Below, piece by piece: positions 8,540 through 16,039 of a DNA stretch of 64,000 nt. The notes under the pieces are model-generated. The model was not told the origin of the DNA. It searched no databases and was given only the letters and a program-made list of their open reading frames with translations. Both the position numbers and the translations under genes were made by a program. The stretch is from JAVKFY01 sp040223615. GTDB taxonomy: Bacteria > Pseudomonadota > Alphaproteobacteria > GCA-2731375. The stretch is taken from positions 12,500 through 76,499 of the forward strand of contig JAVKFY010000071.1 of NCBI GenBank assembly GCA_040223615.1, in the 5' to 3' direction. Each line of letters opens with the position of its first letter. The first letter of the stretch is position 1.

Positions 8540-9846
8540 CGCGTGCCGCACCAGTCCAGAATGGTCGCGGCGATGACCTTGGCACTCTCGAACAGCGACG
8601 GGATCTCGATATATTCGTCGATCCCGTGGAAGCCGTCGCCGCCGGGTCCGTAGATCACGCAGGTCGTACCGGCGCCGGCGTAATGGGCCGCGTCGCTCAC
8701 AGCGATGAAACCGGCGATATCGGATTCGCGGCCCAGCCGCTCGCGCTGGGCGATCAAAGACCGGATGATCGGGTGGTCGGTCGGCGTGTCGACCGGCGGG
8801 AAATGCAAGCCGCCGACTTCCCAGTCCACCCGCGGCGGATTCTCGCGCAGCCAGGCGTTGGTCTGGGCCCAGTGGTGCACGAACGATTCGAACTCGCGCC
8901 GCACGTCGGCGGTGTCCTCGCTGGGCAGGAACTTCAGGTCGAATTCCATCACGCAGACGTCGGGGATGATCGCCGGATTGGTGGTGACCTGGGGCCGCCC
9001 ATCCGGGCCGAGGCCGGCGCCGGCCAGCATCACGCCCGGGTTGATCGTGGTGATGCCGGGCGGCAGGTCGGGGTGGTACTTGCGCATGCCCCATTCGCGC
9101 TCCAGCTCGCGCACCGCCTCGATGAAGCGCGCGCCGAGCTCAAGCGCGTTGATACCCGGTTCCGGCCGGTTGTTGGTCGGCACCTGCGGATAGATCGAGT
9201 TGTAGCGCCAACCGGCATGCGCGTTCTTGCCCCGGATCGTGACCCGGACCCATTCCAGCCCGCCCTCCGACGGGTTGATCACGCCCCAGGTCGGCTCGGC
9301 GATGATCGCGGCCTGCGCCAGCTTGCCGCGCTTCACCAGGTCCATGGCGCCAAAGCCGCCGGCCTCCTCGTCGACCACCGCGTGCACCGACAGCCGACCG
9401 CCAAGCTCGATGCCCTCCAGGCGCAGCGCCCGACACGCGGCGACGCACGCCGCCAGCCCGCCCTTCATGTCGAGCGAGCCGCGGCCGTACAGCCGATCGT
9501 CCCTGATCTCGGCGCCGAATGGATCGACCGTCCATAGCGACCTGTCACCGACCGGCACCACGTCGACGTGGCCGCACAGGATCAGGCTGCGTTCCTCGTC
9601 GCCGTCCCAGGTGCCGGTCAGGTTCGGGCGCTCGGGCAGCGGAAAGCTCTGCTCGGTATCGAAGCCAAGCTCGTCGAGCACGCTTTGCAACAGGTCCTGG
9701 TGTTCGGGTTCGCGATTGATCTCCGCACCGGCCTCGAATTTCGGATTCACCGTCGGCACCCGAACCATCTTCTGCGTCAGGTCGACGAGATAGTCCTGAT
9801 CCTTGTCCAGCCGGGCGAGAACCGCGTCGTGCGCATTTGAACTCAT
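8536..9846 (-). CDS. M20 family metallopeptidase/deacylase (ArgE/DapE-like)
   Basis: Cytosolic two-zinc amidohydrolase of the ArgE/DapE/carboxypeptidase G2 family, which hydrolyses N-acyl amino acids or dipeptides. In the 436-residue product the metal ligands and catalytic residues are in place: His93 and Asp95 (CGHVDVVPVG), Asp126 (GRGSLDMKGGLAA), Glu160-Glu161 (VVDEEAGGFGA), plus a HAGWRYNS stretch in the dimerisation domain. The ATG used gives a normal N-terminus; 20 codons further upstream are open but lie in the regulatory region. It is transcribed alone, divergent from the alpha/beta hydrolase, with an operator-like palindrome between them. Confidence 0.9.
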   Translation of the reverse strand: MSSNAHDAVLARLDKDQDYLVDLTQKMVRVPTVNPKFEAGAEINREPEHQDLLQSVLDELGFDTEQSFPLPERPNLTGTWDGDEERSLILCGHVDVVPVGDRSLWTVDPFGAEIRDDRLYGRGSLDMKGGLAACVAACRALRLEGIELGGRLSVHAVVDEEAGGFGAMDLVKRGKLAQAAIIAEPTWGVINPSEGGLEWVRVTIRGKNAHAGWRYNSIYPQVPTNNRPEPGINALELGARFIEAVRELEREWGMRKYHPDLPPGITTINPGVMLAGAGLGPDGRPQVTTNPAIIPDVCVMEFDLKFLPSEDTADVRREFESFVHHWAQTNAWLRENPPRVDWEVGGLHFPPVDTPTDHPIIRSLIAQRERLGRESDIAGFIAVSDAAHYAGAGTTCVIYGPGGDGFHGIDEYIEIPSLFESAKVIAATILDWCGTR

Positions 9847-9866
9847 TGCCTGCTCCCTCTCACGCC

Positions 9867-9882
9867 TGTAACGAAGCTTACA
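9867..9882. promoter_or_regulatory. Candidate operator palindrome TGTAA-N6-TTACA
   Basis: TGTAACGAAGCTTACA is a perfect 5-bp-arm inverted repeat in the divergent promoter of the M20 peptidase and the alpha/beta hydrolase. It matches the two 16-bp sites next to rpiR, so these genes may belong to the same regulon. A half-site (TTGTAATCTATCA) follows at about 9906-9918. The regulator is inferred. Confidence 0.5.
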
Positions 9883-9962
9883 TGGCTGGCCATTTCGTGC
9901 CAGCATTGTAATCTATCATCCGGGCGGCGACGCTTCGCCTGAGCGTTGAGGGGACAGCAACC

Positions 9963-10790
9963 ATGACCGATCAGATGGTCGCCACCAGCCACGGCCAAAT
10001 CGCCGTCGCCGAGAGCGGCGGCAGCGGCCCGGCCGTTCTGTTCATCCACGGCAACTCGTCGTGCAAGGAGGTCTTCCGCAATCAGATGGAAGGCGCGATC
10101 GGACAGGCCTATCGCTGTATCGCGATGGACCTGCCGGGTCACGGCAACTCGCCGGATGCCGCCGAGCCGACCCGCAGCTACACCATGCCGGGCTATGCCG
10201 AGGCGGCGTTGGAGGTGATGCAGGCCAAGGGCGCCGAGCGCTACGCCATCGTCGGCTGGTCGCTGGGCGGTCACATCGGAATCGAGATGTTGCCGCGCGC
10301 GCAGAACATCGCCGGCCTGCTGATCACCGGCACGCCGCCGGTCAGCAAGGGCGAGGAGTCGGTCGCGGCCGGGTTCCTGCCGTCGGAACATATGGGTCTG
10401 GCCGGCCAGGAGGTCTTCTCCGAGGCCGACGCCGACGCCTACGCCCATGCGACCTGCGGCATCAACGCGCCGTTCGAACCATTCCTGCTCGACGCCGTAC
10501 GGCGCACCGACGGTCGCGCCCGGCGCTGCATGTTCGAGGCTTTCCTGGCCGGCCAGGGCAACGACCAGCGCGACGTGGTCGAGTCCTCGAAGGTGCCGCT
10601 GGCGGTCGCCAATGGCGGTGCCGAGCCCTTCGTCAACAACGACTACTGCCGCAGTGTCGACTACGCCAACCTCTGGGACGGCCAGGTTCACACCTTCGAG
10701 GGCGTGGGCCACGCCCCGTTCTGGGAGACGCCGGCAGCGTTCGATGCGCTGCTGCAGCGGTTCCTGAAGGACATCTTCGCCTCGGCATAG
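9963..10790 (+). CDS. Alpha/beta hydrolase
   Basis: Alpha/beta-hydrolase-fold enzyme of 275 residues, probably an esterase or amide hydrolase. Oxyanion-loop LFIHGNSSCKE is near residue 27, the nucleophile elbow GWSLGGH places Ser100, and GVGHAPFWE places the catalytic His at about 250. There is no signal peptide, so it is cytoplasmic. A good GAGGGG ribosome-binding site precedes the ATG. It is followed after 10 bp by the amidase gene and is likely co-transcribed with it. The fold is certain. The natural substrate is not, but a shared pathway with the amidase and M20 enzyme is reasonable. Confidence 0.9.
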   Translation: MTDQMVATSHGQIAVAESGGSGPAVLFIHGNSSCKEVFRNQMEGAIGQAYRCIAMDLPGHGNSPDAAEPTRSYTMPGYAEAALEVMQAKGAERYAIVGWSLGGHIGIEMLPRAQNIAGLLITGTPPVSKGEESVAAGFLPSEHMGLAGQEVFSEADADAYAHATCGINAPFEPFLLDAVRRTDGRARRCMFEAFLAGQGNDQRDVVESSKVPLAVANGGAEPFVNNDYCRSVDYANLWDGQVHTFEGVGHAPFWETPAAFDALLQRFLKDIFASA

Positions 10791-10800
10791 GGAGCAAATC

Positions 10801-12231
10801 ATGGGGGACTACGACAAGCTGGACGCGATCGGCATGGCTGAACAGGTCAAGGCCGGCAAGGTCACGCCGCTGGAACTGGTCGAGGAGGCCATCGGGCGGC
10901 TCGAAGCCGTGCGCGAGACGGTGAGCCCGGTCAGCAACGCCTATTACGACCTGGCCCGCGCGCAGGCCAAGACGCCGCCGCCCGACGGGCCGCTGGCCGG
11001 CGTGCCGTGGCTGCTGAAGGACCTGCTGCTGTTCTACGAGGGCACCGAGACGACCAACTCGATGAGCTTCCTGGCCGGCGTGCCGGCCGACCACGACAGC
11101 GAGTTCATCCGCCGCGTGAAGGCCGGCGGGCTGATCCTGGTGGCGAAGACCAAGGCGCCGGAATACGGCTACTGCATCAGCACCGAGCCAAAGATGTTCG
11201 GACCGGTGCGCAACCCTTGGAACCTGGAGCGGGTCGCCGGCGGGTCCAGCGGCGGCTCGGCCGCGGCGGTGGCGGCGCGCGTCGTGCCGATGGCCCATGC
11301 CAGCGACGGCGGCGGCTCGATCCGCATCCCGGCGTGCTGGAACGGCCTGGTCGGGTTCAAGGTCTCGCGCGGCTACTCCACCTACGCGCCGGACTATGCC
11401 GACTTCTGGATCGGCGCCGCGGTCGAGGGCTGCGTGTCGCTGTCAGTGCGCGACAGCGCCGCCTATGCCGACCTCACCGCCGGCCCCTCGATCGGCGATC
11501 CCTACGAACTGCCGATCGAGGGCCAGCCCTGGCTGCAGGCCATCGAAAAGGCGCAGAAGCAACTGCGCATCGGCTACACCGCCGACAATGGCGGCCAGAT
11601 CGACGTCGATCCGGCGTGTCGCGACGGGCTGGCGGAGGCGATGAAGCTGTGCGAGGCGGCCGGCCACGTCGTCGAGGAGATGCGTTACGACTATGACCGC
11701 GAGGCACTGGGCAAGGGTTTCGCGCTGTTGTCGGCCGGCGAAGCCGCCGCGGCGGTGGCGGCGATCGAGCCGCTGCTTGGCCGCGCCATCGGCCCGGACG
11801 ACTTCACCCGGGTGAACTGGCAGCGTATCGAGGCCGGCCGAAAGGTGGCCGCGACCGACTTCATCATCGCCGTCGAGCAGCTGCGCCAGATCGGCCGCGC
11901 CATCGCGCAGCAAAGCGCCGCGTATGACGTCGTGGCGACACCGACCATGCCGACGCCGGCACCGCCGCTGGGCACGTTCGACATGGAGGCGATGGACGCC
12001 GACCCGTACAACGAGCTGCTGCTGCGCCACGTCTGCTTCACGCTGCCCTACAACATCAGCGGCCAGCCGGCGATCACCGTGCCCTTGCACTGGAGCAATG
12101 ACGGCCTGCCGGTCGGCATCCAGTTCGCCGGCCGGCGCGGCGATGACCTCAAGCTGCTGCAACTGGCGCGGCAGCTGGAGCAGGCGCAGCCGTGGTGGGA
12201 CAAGCGGGCGCCGAACGCGATCCAGGCCTGA
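10801..12231 (+). CDS. Amidase (amidase signature family)
   Basis: Amide hydrolase of the amidase signature family (GatA/fatty-acid-amide-hydrolase-like), 476 residues. The Ser-cisSer-Lys triad is visible: Lys73 in GVPWLLKDLLL, the serine of GGSSGGSAAAV at about 149, and the nucleophile Ser173 in SDGGGSIRIPA. A GGGAG ribosome-binding site precedes the start. It lies 10 bp after the alpha/beta hydrolase and meets the minus-strand amidohydrolase tail to tail with only 13 bp between them. No GatB or GatC gene is adjacent, so a catabolic role is more likely than tRNA amidotransfer. Confidence 0.92.
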   Translation: MGDYDKLDAIGMAEQVKAGKVTPLELVEEAIGRLEAVRETVSPVSNAYYDLARAQAKTPPPDGPLAGVPWLLKDLLLFYEGTETTNSMSFLAGVPADHDSEFIRRVKAGGLILVAKTKAPEYGYCISTEPKMFGPVRNPWNLERVAGGSSGGSAAAVAARVVPMAHASDGGGSIRIPACWNGLVGFKVSRGYSTYAPDYADFWIGAAVEGCVSLSVRDSAAYADLTAGPSIGDPYELPIEGQPWLQAIEKAQKQLRIGYTADNGGQIDVDPACRDGLAEAMKLCEAAGHVVEEMRYDYDREALGKGFALLSAGEAAAAVAAIEPLLGRAIGPDDFTRVNWQRIEAGRKVAATDFIIAVEQLRQIGRAIAQQSAAYDVVATPTMPTPAPPLGTFDMEAMDADPYNELLLRHVCFTLPYNISGQPAITVPLHWSNDGLPVGIQFAGRRGDDLKLLQLARQLEQAQPWWDKRAPNAIQA

Positions 12232-12244
12232 GGCGCGGCGGCTG

Positions 12245-13705
12245 CTAGGGCAAACTCGCGACGGTCGGTAGCACCATCGGCGCCAGCTCGTCGGCGGACC
12301 GACCGGCCCAGTCCAGCTTCGGCACCTTCTTCAGGGACCGCGCCTGCGCCTCCTGCAAGGCTTCGCTGGCGGCCTGGTAGTCGATGGTGGTGACCTGGCC
12401 GTCGGCGACGACCTGCTCGCCGTCGACGAAGACCTCGCGCACCGGCCGGTCGCCGGCGACGTAGATCAAGCTGCGCAGCGGCTCGCGCAGCGGCATCATC
12501 GAGGGATGGTCGGTCGCGACCAGCACCATGTCGGCCTTCATGCCCGGTGCCAGACCGCCGATATCGTCCTGGCCCAGCGCCTTGGCGCCGTTGCGGGTGG
12601 CGCACATGAACATATCCTGCGTCGTCAGGTCGTCGACCGTGCCGACGGTGATGCGCGCGAAGATCAGGGCCGAGCGCATCTCTTCCAGCATGTTGTGCGG
12701 ATAGGTGTCGGTGCCGATGCCGACATTCACCCCGGCCTTCAGATAGCCGCCGATGGTGCGCAAGGTGATGCCGCGCCGCGAGAACACGGTCGGGCAATGC
12801 GCTACCGTGGTCCCGGTCTCGGCCAGCACGCCGATATCGTCGCTGCTGGTCCAATGCAGCCACGGGTGGTGATCGAGGAAGATCGAGTGGCCGATGATGC
12901 TGGTCGGTCCCAGCGCGCCGAGCCCGTTCAGCCACTGGATCGGCGTCTGGCCGTGGCGGCGGATCATCTCGTGGAACTCGGTGACCGACTGCGCCGCGTG
13001 GATCTGGAACGGCACATTGCGCTCACGGGCAAACGCGATGCTGTCCCGGATCAGCTCCGGCGTGCAGGTATCGACCTGCGCCGGCGAGATCATCCCGGAC
13101 AGGCGCCCGGAGGGATGCTGGCGCGCCAGCTCGATGATGCGCTGCGCATTCTCGAACCGCTGCTTGCCGGTCTCGGCGTCCCACTCGTAATCCAACCGAT
13201 GACCGTTCTCGGTGTACCAGCGGGCGTCGCGATAGATCGGCGCCGCGACGCAGCGCATGCCGCTCTCGGCCAGGGTGTCGAGCCACCCGTCGAACGGCAT
13301 CGACAGGTCGGCGACCGTGGTGCAACCGCTCATGAGCAGCTCCGCCAGCGCCACCCGCATGGCCGCGATCCAGCCCTCGTGATCGTTCTCGAACACGGTC
13401 AGGAACTCGTACAGCGAGGAATGCCAGAAGCCCGGCGAGCGGGTCTCGTCGGTGATGCCCTTGCGCAACGGCTCGCTGGTCGGGTGCGTGTGGATGTTGA
13501 CCAGGCCCGGCATCACGAAACGGGCGCGGCCGTCGATCTCGTGCGCGACCTCGCCCTCGTAGGTGCCGCCGACCTGTACGATACGGTCGCCCGCGAACGC
13601 CACGTCGGCGTCGCGCAGATAGACGTGGCGTCCGCCACCCGCGTCCCAGCCTGCGACCCAGGCCGCCTGGCGGATCACCGTGACTGCTCCCTCGCCTTGC
13701 GGCAT
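12245..13705 (-). CDS. Amidohydrolase (cytosine deaminase/chlorohydrolase-like)
   Basis: Metal-dependent amidohydrolase of the TIM-barrel superfamily, 486 residues, closest in pattern to the deaminases and chlorohydrolases of the cytosine deaminase/TrzA/MtaD group. Metal ligands: HTH at residues 72-74 (NIHTHPTSEP), PFQIHAAQS, GHSIFLDHH and the catalytic aspartate in IGTDTYPHN. It starts from an ATG with GGGAGA at good spacing, 12 bp after the peptide-importer ATPase gene, and is probably the last gene of that operon. That suggests it processes a solute brought in by the importer, perhaps an N-heterocycle or guanidine-like compound. Substrate unknown. Confidence 0.88.
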   Translation of the reverse strand: MPQGEGAVTVIRQAAWVAGWDAGGGRHVYLRDADVAFAGDRIVQVGGTYEGEVAHEIDGRARFVMPGLVNIHTHPTSEPLRKGITDETRSPGFWHSSLYEFLTVFENDHEGWIAAMRVALAELLMSGCTTVADLSMPFDGWLDTLAESGMRCVAAPIYRDARWYTENGHRLDYEWDAETGKQRFENAQRIIELARQHPSGRLSGMISPAQVDTCTPELIRDSIAFARERNVPFQIHAAQSVTEFHEMIRRHGQTPIQWLNGLGALGPTSIIGHSIFLDHHPWLHWTSSDDIGVLAETGTTVAHCPTVFSRRGITLRTIGGYLKAGVNVGIGTDTYPHNMLEEMRSALIFARITVGTVDDLTTQDMFMCATRNGAKALGQDDIGGLAPGMKADMVLVATDHPSMMPLREPLRSLIYVAGDRPVREVFVDGEQVVADGQVTTIDYQAASEALQEAQARSLKKVPKLDWAGRSADELAPMVLPTVASLP

Positions 13706-13717
13706 CTCGGATTCTCC

Positions 13718-14836
13718 CTAGCTGATGACCGGCGCGCGCTTTTCCAACGCCGTGTTGTAGCGCGCCAGGCGCTCGCGATAGCGGTCCGACATCGCCTCGT
13801 TACCCCGGCCCAGCGCCGCGGCCTCGGGCAATTCGTCGGCGAAGTGACAGGCGACGGAATGGCCACCCTCCACGCGCAACGTCGGCTCTTCGGCGCGGCA
13901 GCGCTCCTGCGCGAACGGGCAACGGGTGTGGAAGCGGCAGCCCGACGGTGGGTTCAGCGGGCTCGGCACGTCGCCCTCCAGGATCACGCGCTGGCGCTCG
14001 ACCGACGGGTCGGGGATCGGGATCGCCGACATCAGCGCCCGCGTGTAGGGATGGCGCGGCCGCCGGAACAGCTCTTTCGTGGGCGCCTGCTCGACGATCT
14101 TGCCGAGATACATCACCGCCACCCGGTTGGCGATGTGGCGCACCACCGCGAGGTCGTGGGCGATGAACACGTAGGACAGGCCGAAGCGCTGCTGCAGATC
14201 CTGCAGCAGGTTGATCACCTGCGCCTGGATCGACACATCAAGCGCGGAGACCGGCTCGTCGCAGACGATGAGGCGCGGATCGACCGCCAGCGCACGGGCG
14301 ATGCCGATACGCTGACGCTGGCCGCCGGAGAATTCGTGCGGGTAGCGCACCGCGTGCCAGCTCGACAGGCCGACCAGCCGGAGCAGCTCCTGCACCCGGT
14401 CCTCCGCGTCTTTGCCCTTGGCGAGACCGTGCACCGCCAGCGGCTCCGACAGCACCTCATGCACCGTCATGCGCGGATTCAGCGAGGCGAAGGGGTCCTG
14501 GAAGATCATCTGCAGGTCGCGCCGCAGCGCCCGCAACGCCTCGCCCTGAAGGCCCTCGATATGGTTGCCGTCGAACAGGATCTGGCCAGCCTCGGGCTCC
14601 AGCAGACGCATCACCAGCCGACCGGTGGTCGACTTGCCGCAGCCGCTTTCGCCGACCACGCCCAGGGTCTCGCCCTCGTTCAGTTCGAAGCTGACATCGT
14701 CGACCGCGCGCACCCGGCCGACCACCTTGGACAGGATCATCCCGCGGGTGACCGGAAAGGTCTTGGTCAGGTTGCGGACAGAGAGAAGCGGGGAACTCTT
14801 CGCCGCTTCAGCATGAGCGTGCTGTTGCGCGCTCAT
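13718..14836 (-). CDS. dppF: Peptide ABC transporter ATP-binding protein, DppF/OppF-type
   Basis: One of two ATPases of the Dpp/Opp importer. The 372 residues contain Walker A GESGCGKSTTG, signature FSGGQRQRIGIARAL, Walker B LIVCDEPVSALDV, and the oligopeptide-transporter C-terminal region with FHTRCPFAQERCRAEEP, whose cysteines are thought to bind an iron-sulfur cluster in some homologues. The start codon sits at the end of a 74-bp tandem repeat, and its ATG overlaps the stop of a repeat-encoded 25-codon frame as ATGA. The C-terminal tail after the Cys-rich region (LARYNTALEKRAPVIS) is somewhat long. The first eight residues come from the repeat sequence. Confidence 0.93.
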   Translation of the reverse strand: MSAQQHAHAEAAKSSPLLSVRNLTKTFPVTRGMILSKVVGRVRAVDDVSFELNEGETLGVVGESGCGKSTTGRLVMRLLEPEAGQILFDGNHIEGLQGEALRALRRDLQMIFQDPFASLNPRMTVHEVLSEPLAVHGLAKGKDAEDRVQELLRLVGLSSWHAVRYPHEFSGGQRQRIGIARALAVDPRLIVCDEPVSALDVSIQAQVINLLQDLQQRFGLSYVFIAHDLAVVRHIANRVAVMYLGKIVEQAPTKELFRRPRHPYTRALMSAIPIPDPSVERQRVILEGDVPSPLNPPSGCRFHTRCPFAQERCRAEEPTLRVEGGHSVACHFADELPEAAALGRGNEAMSDRYRERLARYNTALEKRAPVIS

Positions 14837-14910
14837 GGCCGTGCCCAGCAGGCTCGACGCAATGCGTCGAGGGCCCGCATATCATCATGAGCGTGCTGTT
14901 GCGCGCTCAT
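14833..14910 (-). CDS. Repeat-encoded 25-residue micro-ORF (downstream copy)
   Basis: Second copy of the repeat-encoded frame, beginning MSAQQHAHDD and differing from the first by one residue (Asp for Asn at position 9). Its TGA overlaps the dppF start as ATGA. It is a by-product of the duplication that may keep ribosomes passing from dppD to dppF. No function for the peptide is claimed. Confidence 0.35.
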   Translation of the reverse strand: MSAQQHAHDDMRALDALRRACWARP

Positions 14911-14984
14911 GGCCGTGCCCAGCAGGCTCGACGCAATGCGTCGAGGGCCCGCATATCATTATGAGCGTGCTGTTGCGCGCTCAT
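14907..14984 (-). CDS. Repeat-encoded 25-residue micro-ORF (upstream copy)
   Basis: This frame starts at the ATG that overlaps the dppD stop (ATGA) and ends in a TGA that overlaps the next repeat's ATG in the same way. It would encode a 25-residue peptide beginning MSAQQHAHND and ending CWARP. It shares its first eight residues with DppF because all come from the same duplicated start region. Whether a peptide is made or kept is unknown. Its likely effect is to carry coupled translation across the duplication. Confidence 0.35.
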   Translation of the reverse strand: MSAQQHAHNDMRALDALRRACWARP

Positions 14985-15973
14985 GCGGCGTGCTCCAGCG
15001 GCACCTTGAAGCAGGCCGCGAGGTGCGCGGGCGCCGCCTCGCTCAATCCGGGTACCGAGCGACGGCATTCGTCGCCAGCGAACGGGCATCGCGGGTTGAA
15101 CTTGCAGCCATCGGGCATGCTGTAGGGGTTCGGCACCGTGCCCTCGATGATCGCCAGCCGCTCCTCGTCGACGTGCAGCTTCGGCACCGAGCCGAGCAGG
15201 CCCAGCGTGTAGGGGTGGTGCGGATCGCTGAACAGATCGCCGACGGCGGCGGTCTCGATCACCTTGCCGGCGTACATCACGACGATCCGGTGCGCCAGCT
15301 CGGCCACCACGCCGAGGTCGTGGGTAATCAGGATGACCGCCGTGCCGGTCTGTTCCTGCAACTCTCGCAGCAGGTCGAGGATCTGCGCCTGGATGGTGAC
15401 GTCCAGCGCCGTGGTTGGTTCGTCGGCAATCAGCAGCTTCGGCCGGCAGGCCAGCGCGATGGCGATCATCGCCCGCTGGCGCATGCCGCCGGAGAGCTGG
15501 AACGGATAGTCGTCGGCGCGCTGTTCCGGTGACGGGATGCCGACCCGGTCGAGCATCTCCACCGCGCGCTTCCAGGCCGCCGCGTGGCCGACGCTTTCAT
15601 GCATCAGGATGCCCTCGACGATCTGCTCGCCGATCTTGTGCACCGGGTTCAGCGAGGTCATCGGCTCCTGGAAAATCATCGAGATGTCGCGGCCGCGCAC
15701 GGCACGCATCTCGCGCTTGGAGAGCTTCAGCAGATCGCGCCCGTCGAAGCGGATCTCGCCGCCGGCGATCACGCCCGGCGGCTGCGGCACCAGGCCCATG
15801 ATCGACAGCGAGGTGACCGACTTGCCGCAGCCGGACTCGCCGACGATGCCCAGCGTCTCGCCGCGCCGCACAGTGAAACTGATGTCGTCGACCGCCTTGA
15901 ACACACCTTCGCTGGAGCGGAAGTGGGTCGACAGGTTCGACACTTCGAGCAGGACGTCGCCGGGCGCACTCAT
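14981..15973 (-). CDS. dppD: Peptide ABC transporter ATP-binding protein, DppD/OppD-type
   Basis: First ATPase of the peptide importer, 330 residues: Walker A GESGCGKSVTS, signature LSGGMRQRAMIAIAL, Walker B LLIADEPTTALDV, and the C-terminal FNPRCPFAGDECRR segment typical of OppD/DppD. A TTAGGAAAC site precedes the ATG. It follows the binding-protein gene after a GC-rich stem-loop. At its 3' end the stop codon overlaps the first ATG of the tandem repeat. It is expected to form a heterodimer with DppF under the DppB/DppC pore. Confidence 0.93.
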   Translation of the reverse strand: MSAPGDVLLEVSNLSTHFRSSEGVFKAVDDISFTVRRGETLGIVGESGCGKSVTSLSIMGLVPQPPGVIAGGEIRFDGRDLLKLSKREMRAVRGRDISMIFQEPMTSLNPVHKIGEQIVEGILMHESVGHAAAWKRAVEMLDRVGIPSPEQRADDYPFQLSGGMRQRAMIAIALACRPKLLIADEPTTALDVTIQAQILDLLRELQEQTGTAVILITHDLGVVAELAHRIVVMYAGKVIETAAVGDLFSDPHHPYTLGLLGSVPKLHVDEERLAIIEGTVPNPYSMPDGCKFNPRCPFAGDECRRSVPGLSEAAPAHLAACFKVPLEHAA

Positions 15974-16002
15974 CGTGTGTTTCCTAACCAGGGAAAAGCG
16001 GT

Positions 16003-16029
16003 GGGAGGGGCGACGCCGCCGCCCCTCCC
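16003..16029 (-). promoter_or_regulatory. Intercistronic stem-loop between dppA and dppD
   Basis: GGGAGGGGCG (16003-16012) and CGCCCCTCCC (16020-16029) form a perfect 10-bp inverted repeat with a 7-nt loop, 10 bp after the dppA stop codon. There is no T-tract on the coding strand. Position and shape match the stem-loops behind three other binding-protein genes in this window. It may protect upstream mRNA from 3' decay or lower dppD expression. Confidence 0.7.
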
Positions 16030-16039
16030 GAAGCCCGCC

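Larger units (their letters stand above)
14813..14984. repeat. 74-bp tandem repeat at the dppD/dppF junction
   Basis: Two full 74-bp copies (14813-14886 and 14887-14960) differ only at their last base and are followed by a 24-bp partial copy (14961-14984). Each unit holds two inverted repeats: ATGAGCG...CGCTCAT at the junction itself and CTCGACGC-AAT-GCGTCGAG further in. The ancestral dppD stop/dppF start overlap (ATGA) is repeated at every unit border, as if the junction had been duplicated twice in register. Confidence 0.92.

Noticed and set aside
12506..14890. 794-codon open frame on the plus strand
   Set aside because: It is antisense to the amidohydrolase and dppF genes, is extremely rich in Arg, His, Gln and Asp, and has no recognisable domain; it is a GC-bias shadow.
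14887..14960. Reading the 74-bp repeats as a CRISPR array
   Set aside because: The units are contiguous without spacers and derive from the dppD/dppF junction.
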